Assembly (NCBI GenBank): GCA_019009955.1
Contig: CM032230.1
Coordinates: 108,069,501-108,133,500 of the forward strand
DNA from: Riptortus pedestris
Taxonomy: Eukaryota; Arthropoda; Insecta; Hemiptera; Alydidae
Reading direction: 5' to 3'
DNA length: 64,000 bases
Shown piece by piece: positions 47,576 to 59,234 of the stretch. The position numbers and the translations under genes are program-made. Each line of letters starts with the position of its first letter. The stretch's first letter is position 1. Below the pieces are notes generated by a model that saw only the letters and a list, made by a program, of their open reading frames with translations, was not told the DNA's origin and ran no database searches.

Positions 47576-49054
47576 CTTAAACCTCTCCTCGAATCGTTTT
47601 CAATTAGCACCTAATTTACACCGAGAGTAATTATTAATTCAATATTCATTTTCATTAATTCATCTCCTCAGATGATTGGGAACGAGAGTTTCAAAAGTAT
47701 TTCAAATGTGGAAGTCAGACTCGTCGAAAAAACATGACATTAAACTGTGACAAATCAAATAAATTACTGAGCGTTGGAGTACTCCAAGTAGAAAAATTTG
47801 GAAAAAGGGAGGTTGTTCTTGCCCGTGTCCGAATTGGACACAAAAAATTTACACATATTTATTTATAATTTATAATATTAAATTCACTATAATAAAACAA
47901 GTTACGTTGGTGTTTAATAAGATGCAAGTATTTTTATATGTGTGTGAAAAAAAAACAGCCCGCTTGTAATTTCCGAATACGTTTTATTCTCGTACAAAAA
48001 AATTTACAAATTGAGCTACTATCTATTTTTACTTTATACATTTAGTTTATTTGAAGTTCTATTTTCATTCCTTAAAAAATTACGTTATTATATATTTCTC
48101 ACTGTATTGTTGAAATGTGAATTAGGGATGTAGAGGGGAAGACCGGTTGACCAAGTTACATATTAAGAAATACTATACCGAAACTAAACTATTTAAGAAT
48201 TCGTGTTTTTACTTCGAAGAAAAACGTCGAACAGTGATACAATTAAGCAAATAATGTTTTAAAATCAATTCAGAAACTAAATAGTCTAATATGTTAGTCT
48301 AACCATATTAAAGTCACTTGGCAAGGCAAAATGTTGCTTGTAAGTCATTTTGTTAAAATGTAGCATAAAATGTGAATAATGTCATACTATATATTCATTT
48401 TGTCGTTTGAAATGAATCTAACGAAAGTTACACAAAATTAATTATGGGTTCGTTGTGTGGATATTTGCCGAGTAACGAATGTGGAACCAATATCGCGATT
48501 TCTCAGTATATACCTCTCTTACAAACCATTCCAATTTGTCCGCATATTCACTTATTTAAGAGTTATTCATTTATATATACGTCACTGTACGTGTTCAAAA
48601 CATTTCTAATAGCCATAAGGAAGCTATGTTTTTTTTTTTAACCAAACTAGGTCAAATTTAATAATGAACATAAATTTAAAAGGATGTAATTTGCCAGAAC
48701 AGCCTCATATATTATTTTAAAAATATAATAAAGAACTCATAAAGTTTATCAAAAGAATAGAGTTGGAAGTAGCAAAATTACATTAAAATATGAAGTTGTT
48801 TATGAGGAATGAAAATTATAATTCTATATATTTGGCCTTACATAGACTCGAGAATTAAAGAAGAACAAAACCATAACATAAGTAGAGTCTAAATGTATTT
48901 AATTTGTTTTTCAAATTTATTTTGTACTTATTTATTTTATTCTAGTTTATTTTATGATGATAATTTATTACCATTGTTAACATTCAAAAACTCAATTTAT
49001 TTAAATCTAACAACAAATCTATGATCCCATCTGGCAATGGAATATGTAATCATT
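47132..49054. other. anonymous AT-rich DNA with a (TA)n tract
   Basis: (TA)n at 47533-47573 with no recognisable P/S flanks. A 65-codon frame at 48444-48641 has no known motif. Nothing else is recognised. Confidence 0.35.
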
Positions 49055-49766
49055 CAAGGATTTTCGAAAATTCGAAATATCTCCGTTACTACACGTCGGA
49101 TCGAAAACCTGTATAAAACCATTCTTATTGCAAATTAAATTTACTATAAATGTTGTCATATACATGTATTTTCCATCTTGAATATTAACCGAGATATATG
49201 CATTTTTATTAAGTGTGTGTCGATAACGGATGAGATGAGATCGGCTAATGTCTGTTCTGTTCGTGACATTCCGCCGAAAATTAGTTCGGCCACTTCCGTA
49301 GCCGTTTGGCTCTCGTGAAATTGGTTTAGAGACTCTTGTAAGCTTTTACTCAGTGAGATATATGCAAATACGTTCTGTTGATTACCCCCCATTCTTTAGT
49401 TCTTGGACTCCAAAAATTTGAGTCATTAAAATATAGAATATTCTGATTCATTATAAATTGGAGTGCTGGATTTAGTAAATGGTTTGCATTAAAGTTAATA
49501 TGTTATATTCAGGTACATATTGGTAATTGTTTTTCTTTCCGGTGAAGAATATGTCTATCTGTTCAGCTCTGAGTGGTTGGCAGATTTGTTAATAATTCGG
49601 AAGCAATTTCTGTTGGGTGCTTAAATTAAGTGAAAGATGTCTCATTACCGTTTGCATTTACTCACGGTGGTGTTAAGAGTTACCAGTATGCAGATTTCTC
49701 TATTGTAGAACTTCACGTGGGAAATCTGCTCAGTTTACGCAGCCCCTGCGAGACGGACTTTTTTAA
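49055..49766 (+). mobile_element. P/S element, long class, P half missing
   Basis: Begins at GGATTTTCGAAAATTCGAAA (G-tract block side), then ATATTAACCGAGATATATGC. Both the short-class module (AACGGATGAGATGAGATCGG, AAATTAGTTCGGCCACTTCC) and the long-class module (GATATATGCAAATACGTTCT, TTCTTTAGTTCTTGGACTCC) are present. The S end is TCACGTGGGAAATCTGCTCA, CCCTGCGAGACGGAC plus T run. Having both modules, it may approximate the ancestral S-side arrangement. Confidence 0.85.
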
Positions 49767-50504
49767 AAATAAATCTCCGTGTATCAATTAGCAACGGAAC
49801 GCACAATCAACCTAGTATTCGCGTAATTCATTCCAAACCGGATCATTAAAGAAAATTTTCTATGAACCCTCGTAAACAAATTGCTTTATTGAGAAATAAG
49901 ATGGAAATACGACGGAGATGTATAACGAACGGGGCGATGGCTCAAATTATTCCTTTGAGCACTAGCCAGAAAATGGGGAAGAGAATCCCTTGAGAAGAGG
50001 CTTTGGACAATTACGAAAACTTTGTTCGATAATAAGTCCTTTTAGATATCAGGAACTTCAAATTTACTGGAAAAACAATAAACAATGCATTCTGCTTGGA
50101 TTGTGGCAATATTATGGGGTTATCACGATTGACGTTAAGAAAAGTCAATATTTCAATAATTGCAAATTAACACGAGTACTAACTCCGCATTCGATCTGAT
50201 TAACCAGTGTACCCAAATTAATACACAGTAGCGCATTTAAATGAATACACTATTTTTTTAGCTGAATTGGTCTTCACAAATGCACAACCAAAAAAAATGT
50301 TGTCTTCAATAACATTAAAATCTCATCGCTCATTCCTGAAATACAAATGAGGTATACTACCGAACTCGAGTGTTGGAAGATGAGGGAAACGAACCAGGAT
50401 AGTAGTGAATGGCATCAGGATGGAATATTAATTACGTTCAGCGAACACAACCCATCTTTGGCAGCCTGCAGGTAAACGCAAACTCAAAATCATAAGAATA
50501 ATAA
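49767..50504. other. anonymous DNA
   Basis: Short frame 49990-50199 without recognised motif. No repeat recognised. Confidence 0.3.
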
Positions 50505-50735
50505 AAGTAACTGCGTAAACTAAGCACATTTCCCACGAGACTATTTACAAAAGATAAACCTATATACTGGTAACACTTAACACCACCGCGAATATTAATG
50601 GTAATGAGAAATCCTTCAACTAATGTTAGCACATTTCCCTTAAGGGAAATCAGCTATTGACGGAATTTTCGAAATTTTTCTTCAAATGTCCATAGATCCT
50701 ACCTAGTATTTGACGTAAATTAGGTCCGTTCAAAA

Positions 50736-50810
<75 letters not shown>

Positions 50811-51350
50811 TGTTACCGCTCTAGCGGTCGCAATTTTTGGTTGATCGTTACCAAACTCGATATTTAGTCGTTTTATGTAAAAAGAAAGATCAAGTTCGTT
50901 AACGGCTGAAATCGGACCAGTGGGGGGGGTTTAGAGGGGAGGATTTTCGAAATATCTCCGTTACTATACGTCGGATCGGAAAATTGTACAGAATCAATCT
51001 TATTGCAAATTAAATTTACTATAAATATTGTTATATACATTTATTCTCTATCTTGAATATTAACCGAGATATTTGCATTTTTTTGTATTTCTCAACCTTC
51101 AGTAAACCCGGTGACTTTCCCGCCAAAAGCTAGTTCGGCCGTTTCCTTAAATGTTCGACTCTCGTGAAATTTCTCTATTGTAAAACTTCACGTGGGAAAT
51201 CTGCTTAGTTTACGCAGCCTCTGCGTGACGGACTTTTTAATAATCTACCAACGGAAAGCGACTAAATTGTAACCAAACAGGTCAGCCAACCTCTTAGAGC
51301 TGAACAGATAGATAGAAATATTTTTTTCAGAGGAAATAAAAACAATTATT
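50505..51350 (-). mobile_element. long-class P/S fragment split by a nested copy
   Basis: 50505-50625 is the S side of a long copy (ACTGCGTAAACTAAGCACAT, TACTGGTAACAC, GGTAATGAGAAATCCTTCAA). After the nested element, 51241-51350 continues the same module (AACGGAAAGCGACTAAATTG, GCTGAACAGATAGATAGAAA, AATAAAAACAATTATTTTAA). It matches the complement of 49500-49640 and of 32930-33040. The remainder is missing. Confidence 0.75.
50626..51240 (+). mobile_element. P/S element, short class, nested insertion
   Basis: About 615 bp, complete. The P palindrome (TTAGCACATTTCCC, GGGAAATCAGCT) lacks part of the ATGAGTACGACC stretch. (TA)n lies at 50739-50808, then GTTACCGCTCTAGCGGTCGC, the G-tract block and the short-class module. 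The S end is CACGTGGGAAATCTGCTTAG, CTCTGCGTGACGGAC plus T run. It is inserted in opposite orientation into a long-class copy. Confidence 0.88.
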
Positions 51351-52214
51351 TTAAATGTATTTATTTTTAATACTTGTGAAGGAGTAAGGTATTCCTATTA
51401 AGTTTTAGCATGTTTACTATGTAATGAAAATTCTTTTATTTTGTTATGTTTATGGACTGGCGATAAACAGTACAGCTATAATTTACATACCCTTGTCCTA
51501 CAAAATGAAATCTATAAAAGAAAGGGAATAGCTTAAATAATTCGGTTGAAAATTTTCTTTTGCAATTATTTTTAACGATAGTGTTATGAGGAAAAAAACA
51601 TTAGCACCTTGTTGGGACTTGTCAGAAGTACGTTATAAATCTACAATCTGTATACATTCCGATCCTTTTGGGGGCAAAAAATCCTTGCCTGCACTCTCGA
51701 TTGAATTTACGGATTTATTTACGGATCGCTTAAGTTATTCTTGGACTTTCAGTTAACATATTTAGTGCTATTAATCCTGTAGCTGCTAAGGAATCGCAGC
51801 TCATCTGCAACATCTGTTTGTTTCAGAAAATTCAATCAAGTTCCAGGCAATATGTTTCTTCCTGTATATTTAATTATGAAGAAGAATGTATTTGTACCTA
51901 TTATAATTTCTCCGGAGCTTTATCATAATGATATATTTTTAATATCCTTCATAGAAATTTATATTCCTATTTTTTAAGTATATATAATATGTATATATCC
52001 CACTTATGGATTACATAAGTTAACAGTAACCCAATATTATTGGGCATAGTCCTTTATTAATATCATATCAATAAGACGTTTTTCCTCTCTACAGCGAATT
52101 CTATTACGTAATTTATATAAATTTAGTACCCTGTTTCCCCGTCTCTTTATATTGGAGTAAACAGTAACTTAAAAACATATTCTGTACGTGATGTTTAATT
52201 AAGGAATATACTAG

Positions 52215-52219
<5 letters not shown>
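51351..52219. other. anonymous AT-rich DNA
   Basis: Nothing recognised. Confidence 0.3.

Positions 52220-52300
<81 letters not shown>
52220..52300. repeat. compound (TA)n-(GA)n microsatellite
   Basis: About 27 TA then 13 GA repeats. Adjacent P/S blocks are not recognisable, although the TA-GA order is the same as inside the copies at 36632 and 43297. Confidence 0.9.
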
Positions 52301-52454
52301 TACATATTTAATTAACCTGTATTTGACTGCATTTTTTTAAATTTTGGTTAATGCTTCTCCAGCTCAATACTAGTTGATAAATTCACATAAAATATTTTAT
52401 TGCTATAGCCTATGGACACAATTTGTAAGTAGTTTACTCTATCCATAGTAAATA

Positions 52455-53132
52455 TAAAAAGTCCGTCACGCAGGGGCTGCGTAAACTAAGCAGATTTCCC
52501 ATGTGAAGTTTTACAATAGAGAATTCTCCATACTGGTAACACAACACCACCGTGATTAAATACAAACGGTAATGAGAAATCTTTCAGTTAATTAAAAAAA
52601 AAACCCCGACTGAAACGGCTTCTGAATTGTAAGAATAATTTATATTTTAATATCTCAAATTTTAGTAGTCCAAGAACTAAAGAAGGGGGGTGGCGGATGA
52701 ACAGAACGAATTTGCCTAAAACTCACAAAGTAACGAAGGTAAGGTAAGGTTAGGAACGACAGGTAAGGTTAGAAGAAGCTTCCACCTGAGCCGAGAAGTT
52801 ACGAAAATGGCCGACCTAATCCGAACCATACCCGACCACAGACTTCATAAAAATGCAAATATCTCGGTTAATATTTAAGATGGAGAATAAATACATATGA
52901 CAATATTTATAGTAAATTTAATTTTCAATATGATTGGTTTTATACAATTTTTCGATCCGATGCATAATAACGGAGATATTTTGAATTTTCAAAAATCCCC
53001 CTTCTAAACCCCCCCCTCCCTCTAGTCCGATTTCAGCCATTAACGAACTTGATCTGTCTTTTTACATAAAACGGTTAAATGTCGTGTTTCGTAACGATCA
53101 AACAAAAATTACGACCGCTAGAGCGTTAACAG

Positions 53133-53180
<48 letters not shown>

Positions 53181-53219
53181 ATGTATGTATATATATATAT
53201 AATTTTGAACGGATCTCAA
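52455..53219 (-). mobile_element. P/S element, long class, P end missing
   Basis: S end on the left (AAAAAGTCCGTCACGCAGGG, CTAAGCAGATTTCCCATGTG). The long-class module follows (GTCCAAGAACTAAAGAAGGG, AAGGTAAGGTAAGGTTAGGA, TAGAAGAAGCTTCCACCTGA), then ATGCAAATATCTCGGTTAAT, the C-tract block, ACGACCGCTAGAGCGTTAAC and a TA/TG tract at 53135-53201. It stops shortly after TTTTGAACGGATCTCA. Confidence 0.88.
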
Positions 53220-53518
53220 TCTACATCTCATCTAAATGTATACACAAATTGTTACATAACATTGTATGAAAATAAATACGTTTTATTTCATTCGTATAAA
53301 GCTAAGAGCTATTTTCCTCTTCTATAAATTGTATTTTTATGAACCTTTTAAAACTATATGAACAAAAGCATTGAGTCGTATAAACGCTCACTAAAATGTT
53401 TTAATAACACCAAAAAAAAAAAATAGGAAACATATTTTTTGCTTTTTAAAATATAGTCCTTTCATAAATATCCCTAAATCCCTGGATGTTTTAGAAAAAT
53501 ATCAATACACTCGCCCAA

Positions 53519-53632
53519 CACACACACGCACACAGGCACGCGCGCACACACACACTCATACATACATTTTTGAACATACCTCGTTTTCGTCTTGAGTAGA
53601 ATATCAAAAGCTAATTTCCCTTAATGTAAATT
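53519..53632 (-). mobile_element. decayed P-side fragment with a CA microsatellite
   Basis: A (CA)n/(CG)-interrupted tract at 53519-53566, then TTTTGAACATACCTCGTTTT, CGTCTTGAGTAG and CAAAAGCTAATTTCCCTTAA. The order is the same as microsatellite, TTTTGAAC block and P end in good copies. Confidence 0.55.
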
Positions 53633-54392
53633 GACAATAAAGAGAGATCGCGTTTCGGATCCATTGATAAAGCACTGAACTGTCACACCAACAGTTGGAT
53701 AATTAAGGCAAGGGTCCTACTAAAAGTAATTAACCGCGTATAATATTGCTTACAATTTAAATTATATAATTATTGAGCATCAAATAATAATAAACAAAAA
53801 AATTCACCGGGAAATAATAAGGAAAGAGTGAACTTTATCTGAGAACTTAAAGTTACCATAAATAACGAACTAATGAATTTACATTATTAAATCATTACAG
53901 TACTTGTTAAAGAAAAAGAAAAACTCAAAAACGTTTACCTACTCTCCCCGGATCTGAAATGTTGCTTGGAATTTATTACTAAATTTCTCAGCTATAAGAT
54001 GAAACAATGGTTTTTTTTTTTCAGAAAACAAGTTCTCATCTTCTAAGCTCTCCATAATTTCTGATATTTCATCCCTTAAATTATCCGGAGGCAAAAATTA
54101 TAACCTGAAATTAAAATAAGCCAGATTTTCGCCCACTTGAATGGAGCTTTAAAATGAATTTCTGCTTCGTTAAACAAAATACCCGATAATCGAAGATAAT
54201 TTGCCAGCCGATCATTTGTGCCTTATATTCTACCTTCCAATTTTTATAATGTACTATTATTTATGTAATATCTTTTGGCAGGCTATCGTTTAATGAGGGA
54301 AAGCAGTTTTGCGAACCAATTTATAATTCACAGAAATATAGATTATTCCTAAGAAGCCCCGTGTGGATTTTCAGTTAGCATTTTTTGTGTTT
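53633..54392. other. anonymous AT-rich DNA
   Basis: Nothing recognised. Confidence 0.3.
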
Positions 54393-54415
54393 TACACACA
54401 CACACACACACACTC

Positions 54416-54448
<33 letters not shown>

Positions 54449-54449
54449 G
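54393..54449. repeat. compound (CA)n-(TA)n microsatellite
   Basis: About 10 CA then about 14 TA repeats, not clearly within a P/S copy. Confidence 0.85.
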
Positions 54450-54499
54450 CCCATCAGGGACAGCCTGCTAAAAGATTTTTTTTTTGTCATTTTTAAAAT

Positions 54500-54934
54500 A
54501 AAAAAGTCCGTCACGCAGGGGCTGCGTAAGCTAAGCAGATTTCACACATTATACAATAGAGAAATTTCACGAGAGCCGAGCAGTTAAGGAAACGGCAGAA
54601 CTAGCTTTCGGTGGATAGTCACCCAGCCGTTAGCCACCCAGATTTAATAAAAATGCCAATATCTCGGTTAATATTCAAGATAGAGAATAAATGTATATAA
54701 CAATATTTATAGTAAGTTTAATATGGAATAAGATTGATTCTGTTCAGTTTTTCGATCCGACGTATAGTAACGGAGATATTTCGAATTTTCGAAATATCTC
54801 CCCCTCTAAACCCCCCCTCCCACTGGTCCGATTTCAGCCGTTATCGAACTAGATCTTTCTTTTTACATAAAACGACTAAATATCGAGTTTGGTCATCAAA
54901 CAAAAATTGCTACCGCTAGAGCGGTAACGCACAA

Positions 54935-54989
<55 letters not shown>

Positions 54990-55120
54990 CATACAGTTTT
55001 GAACGGACCTCATTTTCGTCATCTACTGGGTAGGATCGATGGACATTTGAAGAAAAATTTCAAAAATTCCGTCATGAGTATAACCTCAATAGCTGATTTC
55101 CCTTAAGGGAAATCTGCTAA
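54500..55120 (-). mobile_element. P/S element, short class, complete
   Basis: About 621 bp. S end on the left (AAAAAAGTCCGTCACGCAGG, CTAAGCAGATTTCACAC). The short-class module (GAGAAATTTCACGAGAGCCG, AGAACTAGCTTTCGGTGGAT) and ATATCTCGGTTAATATTCAA follow. The C-tract block, a TACCGCTAGAGCGGTAAC hairpin, (TA)n at 54936-54994, TTGAACGGACCTCATTTTCG and the P palindrome (GATTTCCCTTAAGGGAAATC, TGCTAA) complete the copy. Confidence 0.92.
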
Positions 55121-55133
55121 AAATGTCAATTCA

Positions 55134-55640
55134 ATTTTGATGGGCCATGTGGAAAGGAGAGCAGCTTTATGTGCTGCTTTTATTTATATAAGTGATAATT
55201 TATAATTTTGGCCGAATGCTTGATTACCACAGTAGATAAATTGTGGAAGTCCATTGTGGACAATCCCAGTTCTTTTAAAACTTCGGCTGTACTTTGGGAT
55301 ATTGCACCTCTTACACCTAAAAGCAAACTTTTCATGCACAATTTTTCAATTGAATATTTTTCTTTGAAATACCCAAAGCAAGGTTCATAATTCCTCCTCT
55401 TTTCCTCGTCTACTTCTATTGACTGGTTGATATTTTTTTCGAACCTTACTGTGGGATCTAGGATGACTTCATCGTTTGCAATTCTTTTTATTATTGCAAC
55501 GTCTGCTCGACTTGTACGTAACTTCTTCATAGACTTCCCAGTTTTTGTTGTTCCTTTTTATTTGTTGGGCTACGTCTGTTCTTCATCTTGTGGTGGCGGC
55601 AGTTGCTGATCAACTCTCCTCATTTCTAAGATACATATTT
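55134..55640 (-). pseudogene. relic of R2-like non-LTR retrotransposon, C-terminal endonuclease region and 3' UTR
   Basis: The minus-strand frame 55530-55180 (116 codons) contains DEVILDPTVRFEKN, VDEEKRRNYEPCFGYFKEKY, KSLLLGVRGAIS and the C-terminal INYHLYK. This is the arrangement I know from the C-terminal part of insect retrotransposon polyproteins with a restriction-like endonuclease, of the R2/NeSL kind. Further upstream, similarity continues in another frame (NNKNWEVYEEV), so a frameshift lies near 55500. The 3' UTR has a small hairpin (AGCAGC, loop, GCTGCT) and ends at TGGCCCATCAAAATTG. Everything further 5' (reverse transcriptase) is missing. It sits 13 bp from the P end of a P/S copy. 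Confidence 0.65.
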
Positions 55641-56165
55641 ATATAGTAGATATTGGAGACAATAAACAAGAAAAAAGAATTGAGATATTTAAAAAAAAAA
55701 TACATAAAAGGCTTCGTTTTAAATAAATACATAAAAGGAACGTTTAAAAAAATTCTAATATTGGTAGAGTTAATTCAATGTCAAATTAATTTGATATCAT
55801 TTAGACTAAGCTTAATTAAAAAGAGTGAAAGTTGCAGATAGGCCTAAGTAATTATGGTTTAAACTGCAGTAGGTTAGTTTACTATAGTCTTGATTTGAAG
55901 ACGGCTGTATTATATAATATATTTCATAATATAAGAATTATTTTAATCTTTTAGTGATGGCTGTGATTAGAAAAAAAAAATTAATTATTTAATTCTTGCT
56001 AAGGTAGAAAACAATGTTATTAAGAGACCCTTTTTTTTCTAAATTTATATAGAAATAACAGGTTGAGAAACAGTGGTAACACTCAAAACGCGTGTGGGAT
56101 AACAAAAATGACTATCTGAAGAAATAATTTTATTTTTTGACTTTATGGCTTAAAACACGCTTACA

Positions 56166-56167
<2 letters not shown>
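55641..56167. other. anonymous AT-rich DNA
   Basis: Nothing recognised. Confidence 0.3.
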
Positions 56168-56238
<71 letters not shown>

Positions 56239-56259
56239 AGTGTGTGTGTGTGTGTGTGT
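56168..56259. repeat. compound (TA)n-(TG)n microsatellite
   Basis: About 26 TA then about 19 TG repeats in anonymous flanks. Confidence 0.92.
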
Positions 56260-56483
56260 CATTTACACTTTGGAGATTTTTCTGCAGCAGCAGTATAGTG
56301 TGTCTATACAAATTATAGAAAGTTTAGTTCAATTTTTTAAACATAATACGTATATTTAACATCAATATTCTACTACCCCAGAATATCTTGACCATGCAAT
56401 ATTAAATGATCTTCATTTATATCTACTAGTACTCGCTCTTTAGTGACTGCACTAATAATACTATAGATAAAAAACTTAACTAG

Positions 56484-56486
<3 letters not shown>

Positions 56487-56525
<39 letters not shown>
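56487..56525. repeat. (TA)n microsatellite
   Basis: About 19 TA repeats in anonymous flanks. Confidence 0.92.
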
Positions 56526-56529
<4 letters not shown>

Positions 56530-58339
56530 AACATAATACAGATTATCTCCTACCCACCTGTGATCTCGTACTGTGTTCATTAATGATTCATGCTCCTTTT
56601 ATGTAGAAAGTTGTGGTTTTAATGAACTCAACAAGTCCTCGTCCTGATTAACTTAAACAATCCTTTAGAACACTTTAATAATCTTATCGAGCTAAACTCT
56701 AAGAAAGCAGGTTGGATTACATTTTGGATTCTACTATTATAACAGACAAATATAGTGGAATATTTTAACGTTGAAGAGTAATAACAGCATTGTGCTGAAG
56801 AAATGCTCCCAATGCTTTCAGTCGAAATCTATAGACAAAATCGGTCACCGTATACAACTATAAATTTACTAAAAACAGTAAAAACTCTCAAATATTTTTG
56901 GAAAACACTGAACTATTTCCATATCTGAATACAACCACGTTCGTAAGTACACATTATTTTAGTTTCGTTGCTCTAATTACTAATAGAATTTTTTTTGTTT
57001 ATTTCATTTCATTTAGAACATTTCATTTGGTGCAATGCATTTGTTAATATGATGTAGTCATTCGTAATTTTCAGCGGTTATTCTGACAGCTGGAACCCCT
57101 CTTACACCACCGACAAAAAATAATACACTAGTCTCATGAAGAAAATGAAAGAATGGGGTCTGTTCAAAATTATATAAATTCATAAATATATATCCGAAAC
57201 CATAGTGTCCCCTCTTGCAGGACTGAGATCTATAGTTTTACCCAAATTAAAGACAAACAATGAGAAAGCGGTTGTTAAACAGAAGACTATTTGGTTTCAA
57301 AATACAAACCATTTACTCCTAAGAATTCAATATGGCTACTAAATCAATATACTTCACAATACCTCAGATTGAAATTCTTATTTCATACGTGCCCAAAAAT
57401 CCAATTTAGTCGTTTCATTCGAAATTTATACCGCCCATGGCAAACTCGTTGGTAAAAATGGTAACATTAATCCTATATGAAAAATCTGCTAGAATAAAGT
57501 GTGACTCAAGGTAGTAGGTAGTGCTTGTTACAACGGATACTGCTCGGGAACATATTCCAAAATGTGAAGTACAAACAATAAGTAAAATAGATGACCAATC
57601 ACAATATATTACAATCCTCCAAACCATCTTCAAAACAAAAATAACTATTGCAGTTAATAGAAAAAAAGACAACTTTGACTAAGATAAAATCTTCTGAGCA
57701 TGAAAATAATTCAGTGAAAAACACCTAATTGTGGTTTCTCCCCCTTCCATGGTTCCAACCTTTCCAGCACTTAAATAAAAAATTCGGAGTGAGGGGCCAC
57801 AAAAAGGTGTCTGAATTATTTTCATGCCGAATGTAATTTATCTCTCACACCACCAGAGAATATGAAAAATGAAATTTTTATTCAAAAAGACTCTATTAGT
57901 TTATTCATAGATAAAAGGATCTGTGAATGCTCAAAACTATATCTACATAACTTTTTAATCCTACTGTCAAACCACTTTCAATTTATAGGAATAATGTTTG
58001 TCATTTATTTAATTTGCCCCATTTAAAATAAATCATTACGAAATGCATACAAACGTTGCGATCTATTGAAGATTTTGAGGATTACAAAATGGGAAGCTGG
58101 CCAAAATTTAATACTGAACGTATATCGACGTTATACCGGTTCTATTCTGGACCAAACTGAACATAGTGGACTATATACACAATACTGATCTAAGACATGT
58201 ATAGGAGCTTTCAGATCAAGCAGGTTCCTATTATTAGACTGCAAACAGAGACTGTAGAACCACCACTATATTATAGAACAGGCCTTGTAGTAGAGAATAC
58301 AATAGAATTATAGAAGGAGCCTTATTGTACCTGTTTACT
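56526..58339. other. anonymous AT-rich DNA
   Basis: No gene or repeat recognised over 1.8 kb. The right part (after about 58080) may include decayed upstream sequence of the following retrotransposon relic, but I cannot align it. Confidence 0.3.
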
Positions 58340-58950
58340 AACATACAAGAAAGATATTTATTCATATATAATAAAACCAAGGAATCATCATGAAAAAGTG
58401 AATGAGTTTTGTCACCTGGGGAAAATCATCACTGAAACCACGATTATAGAGCTGAAGTCCATAGAAGAAAACCCTTGCTAAACAAAAGGAGTATTTTAAC
58501 TTTTAAGCCTACTAGTGTCGAAGCCAAAAAAATATTTGCTAAGTCTTATGCAGTCTACTGTTTTATGGAAACGAAATTTGGACTCTCCACAAAAGGGAAT
58601 ATTATAGATTGGAATCAGTGGAAATGTGGATCACTAGAACAAGTTAAACTCAAAAAAATATCCAATGTGAAAGTTCTAAATGAGGTAAATGAAATCATAA
58701 GTCTTATCAATTCCATTGAAAAAAAGGAGAGCGAAACTTCTTGGGCACATCATAAGGCACAACAACTTCATCACAACAATATATTTGAAGGTAAGGTCAT
58801 TGGGCATAAGGGAAGACGGAGCCCTAGAAAAGTTGAAAACATCTTCTGAATTACGGTAGGTACATAAATATGAATACGCAGCTTCTGAAAGAAAACAATG
58901 GTTGCAACTCCAAAAGGTGTAGCCTTTAGAACATGATGATGATGATTACT
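58340..58950 (+). pseudogene. relic of endonuclease/reverse-transcriptase LINE, 3' end
   Basis: The frame at 58475-58849 (124 codons) carries decayed versions of the C-terminal landmarks of insect endonuclease-reverse transcriptase LINEs. These are LNKRSILT, KKIFAKSYAVYCFMETKFGL (family pattern: AKT.VWSV.LYG.ETW.L), then SIEKKESETSWAHHKAQQLH and FEGKVIGHKGRRSPRKV (pattern: RR..WIGH..R....L...EG.V.G.RGRGRP). Upstream, in another frame, VNEFCHLGKIITET matches the V..FKYLGS.I... motif, so there are frameshifts. Downstream the sequence ends in ATGATGATGATGATTA, a GAT-type tail found on such elements. The catalytic reverse-transcriptase motifs are not present. Confidence 0.65.
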
Positions 58951-58970
58951 AAGATACAATAATATATAGA

Positions 58971-59025
58971 ATAGAAGTGACTTTATGACCAATAAGATAT
59001 AATTATAGAAGTGACTTTATGACCA
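58971..59025 (+). repeat. 21-bp direct repeat, 34-bp period
   Basis: ATAGAAGTGACTTTATGACC plus A occurs at 58971-58991 and 59005-59025. It directly follows the LINE tail; it is probably a local duplication. Confidence 0.85.
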
Positions 59026-59234
59026 GCTGTATACTAACACGCCATACAATTATAGCAAGGACCTCGTATTAGCTCCGTGCTATGACAAAATAAAATCTTT
59101 CTAAATCTAAATCATCTCATTCTAATAGAACATTTCAAAGCTGATATTATATCTGAGAAGCTGATATATTTCTGAGAAGGGTTTACTATTTCCTCGGCAT
59201 CCATTTCTTATCCAATCTTGGACTTGTCAAACCT
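59026..59234. other. spacer
   Basis: Nothing recognised. Confidence 0.25.
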
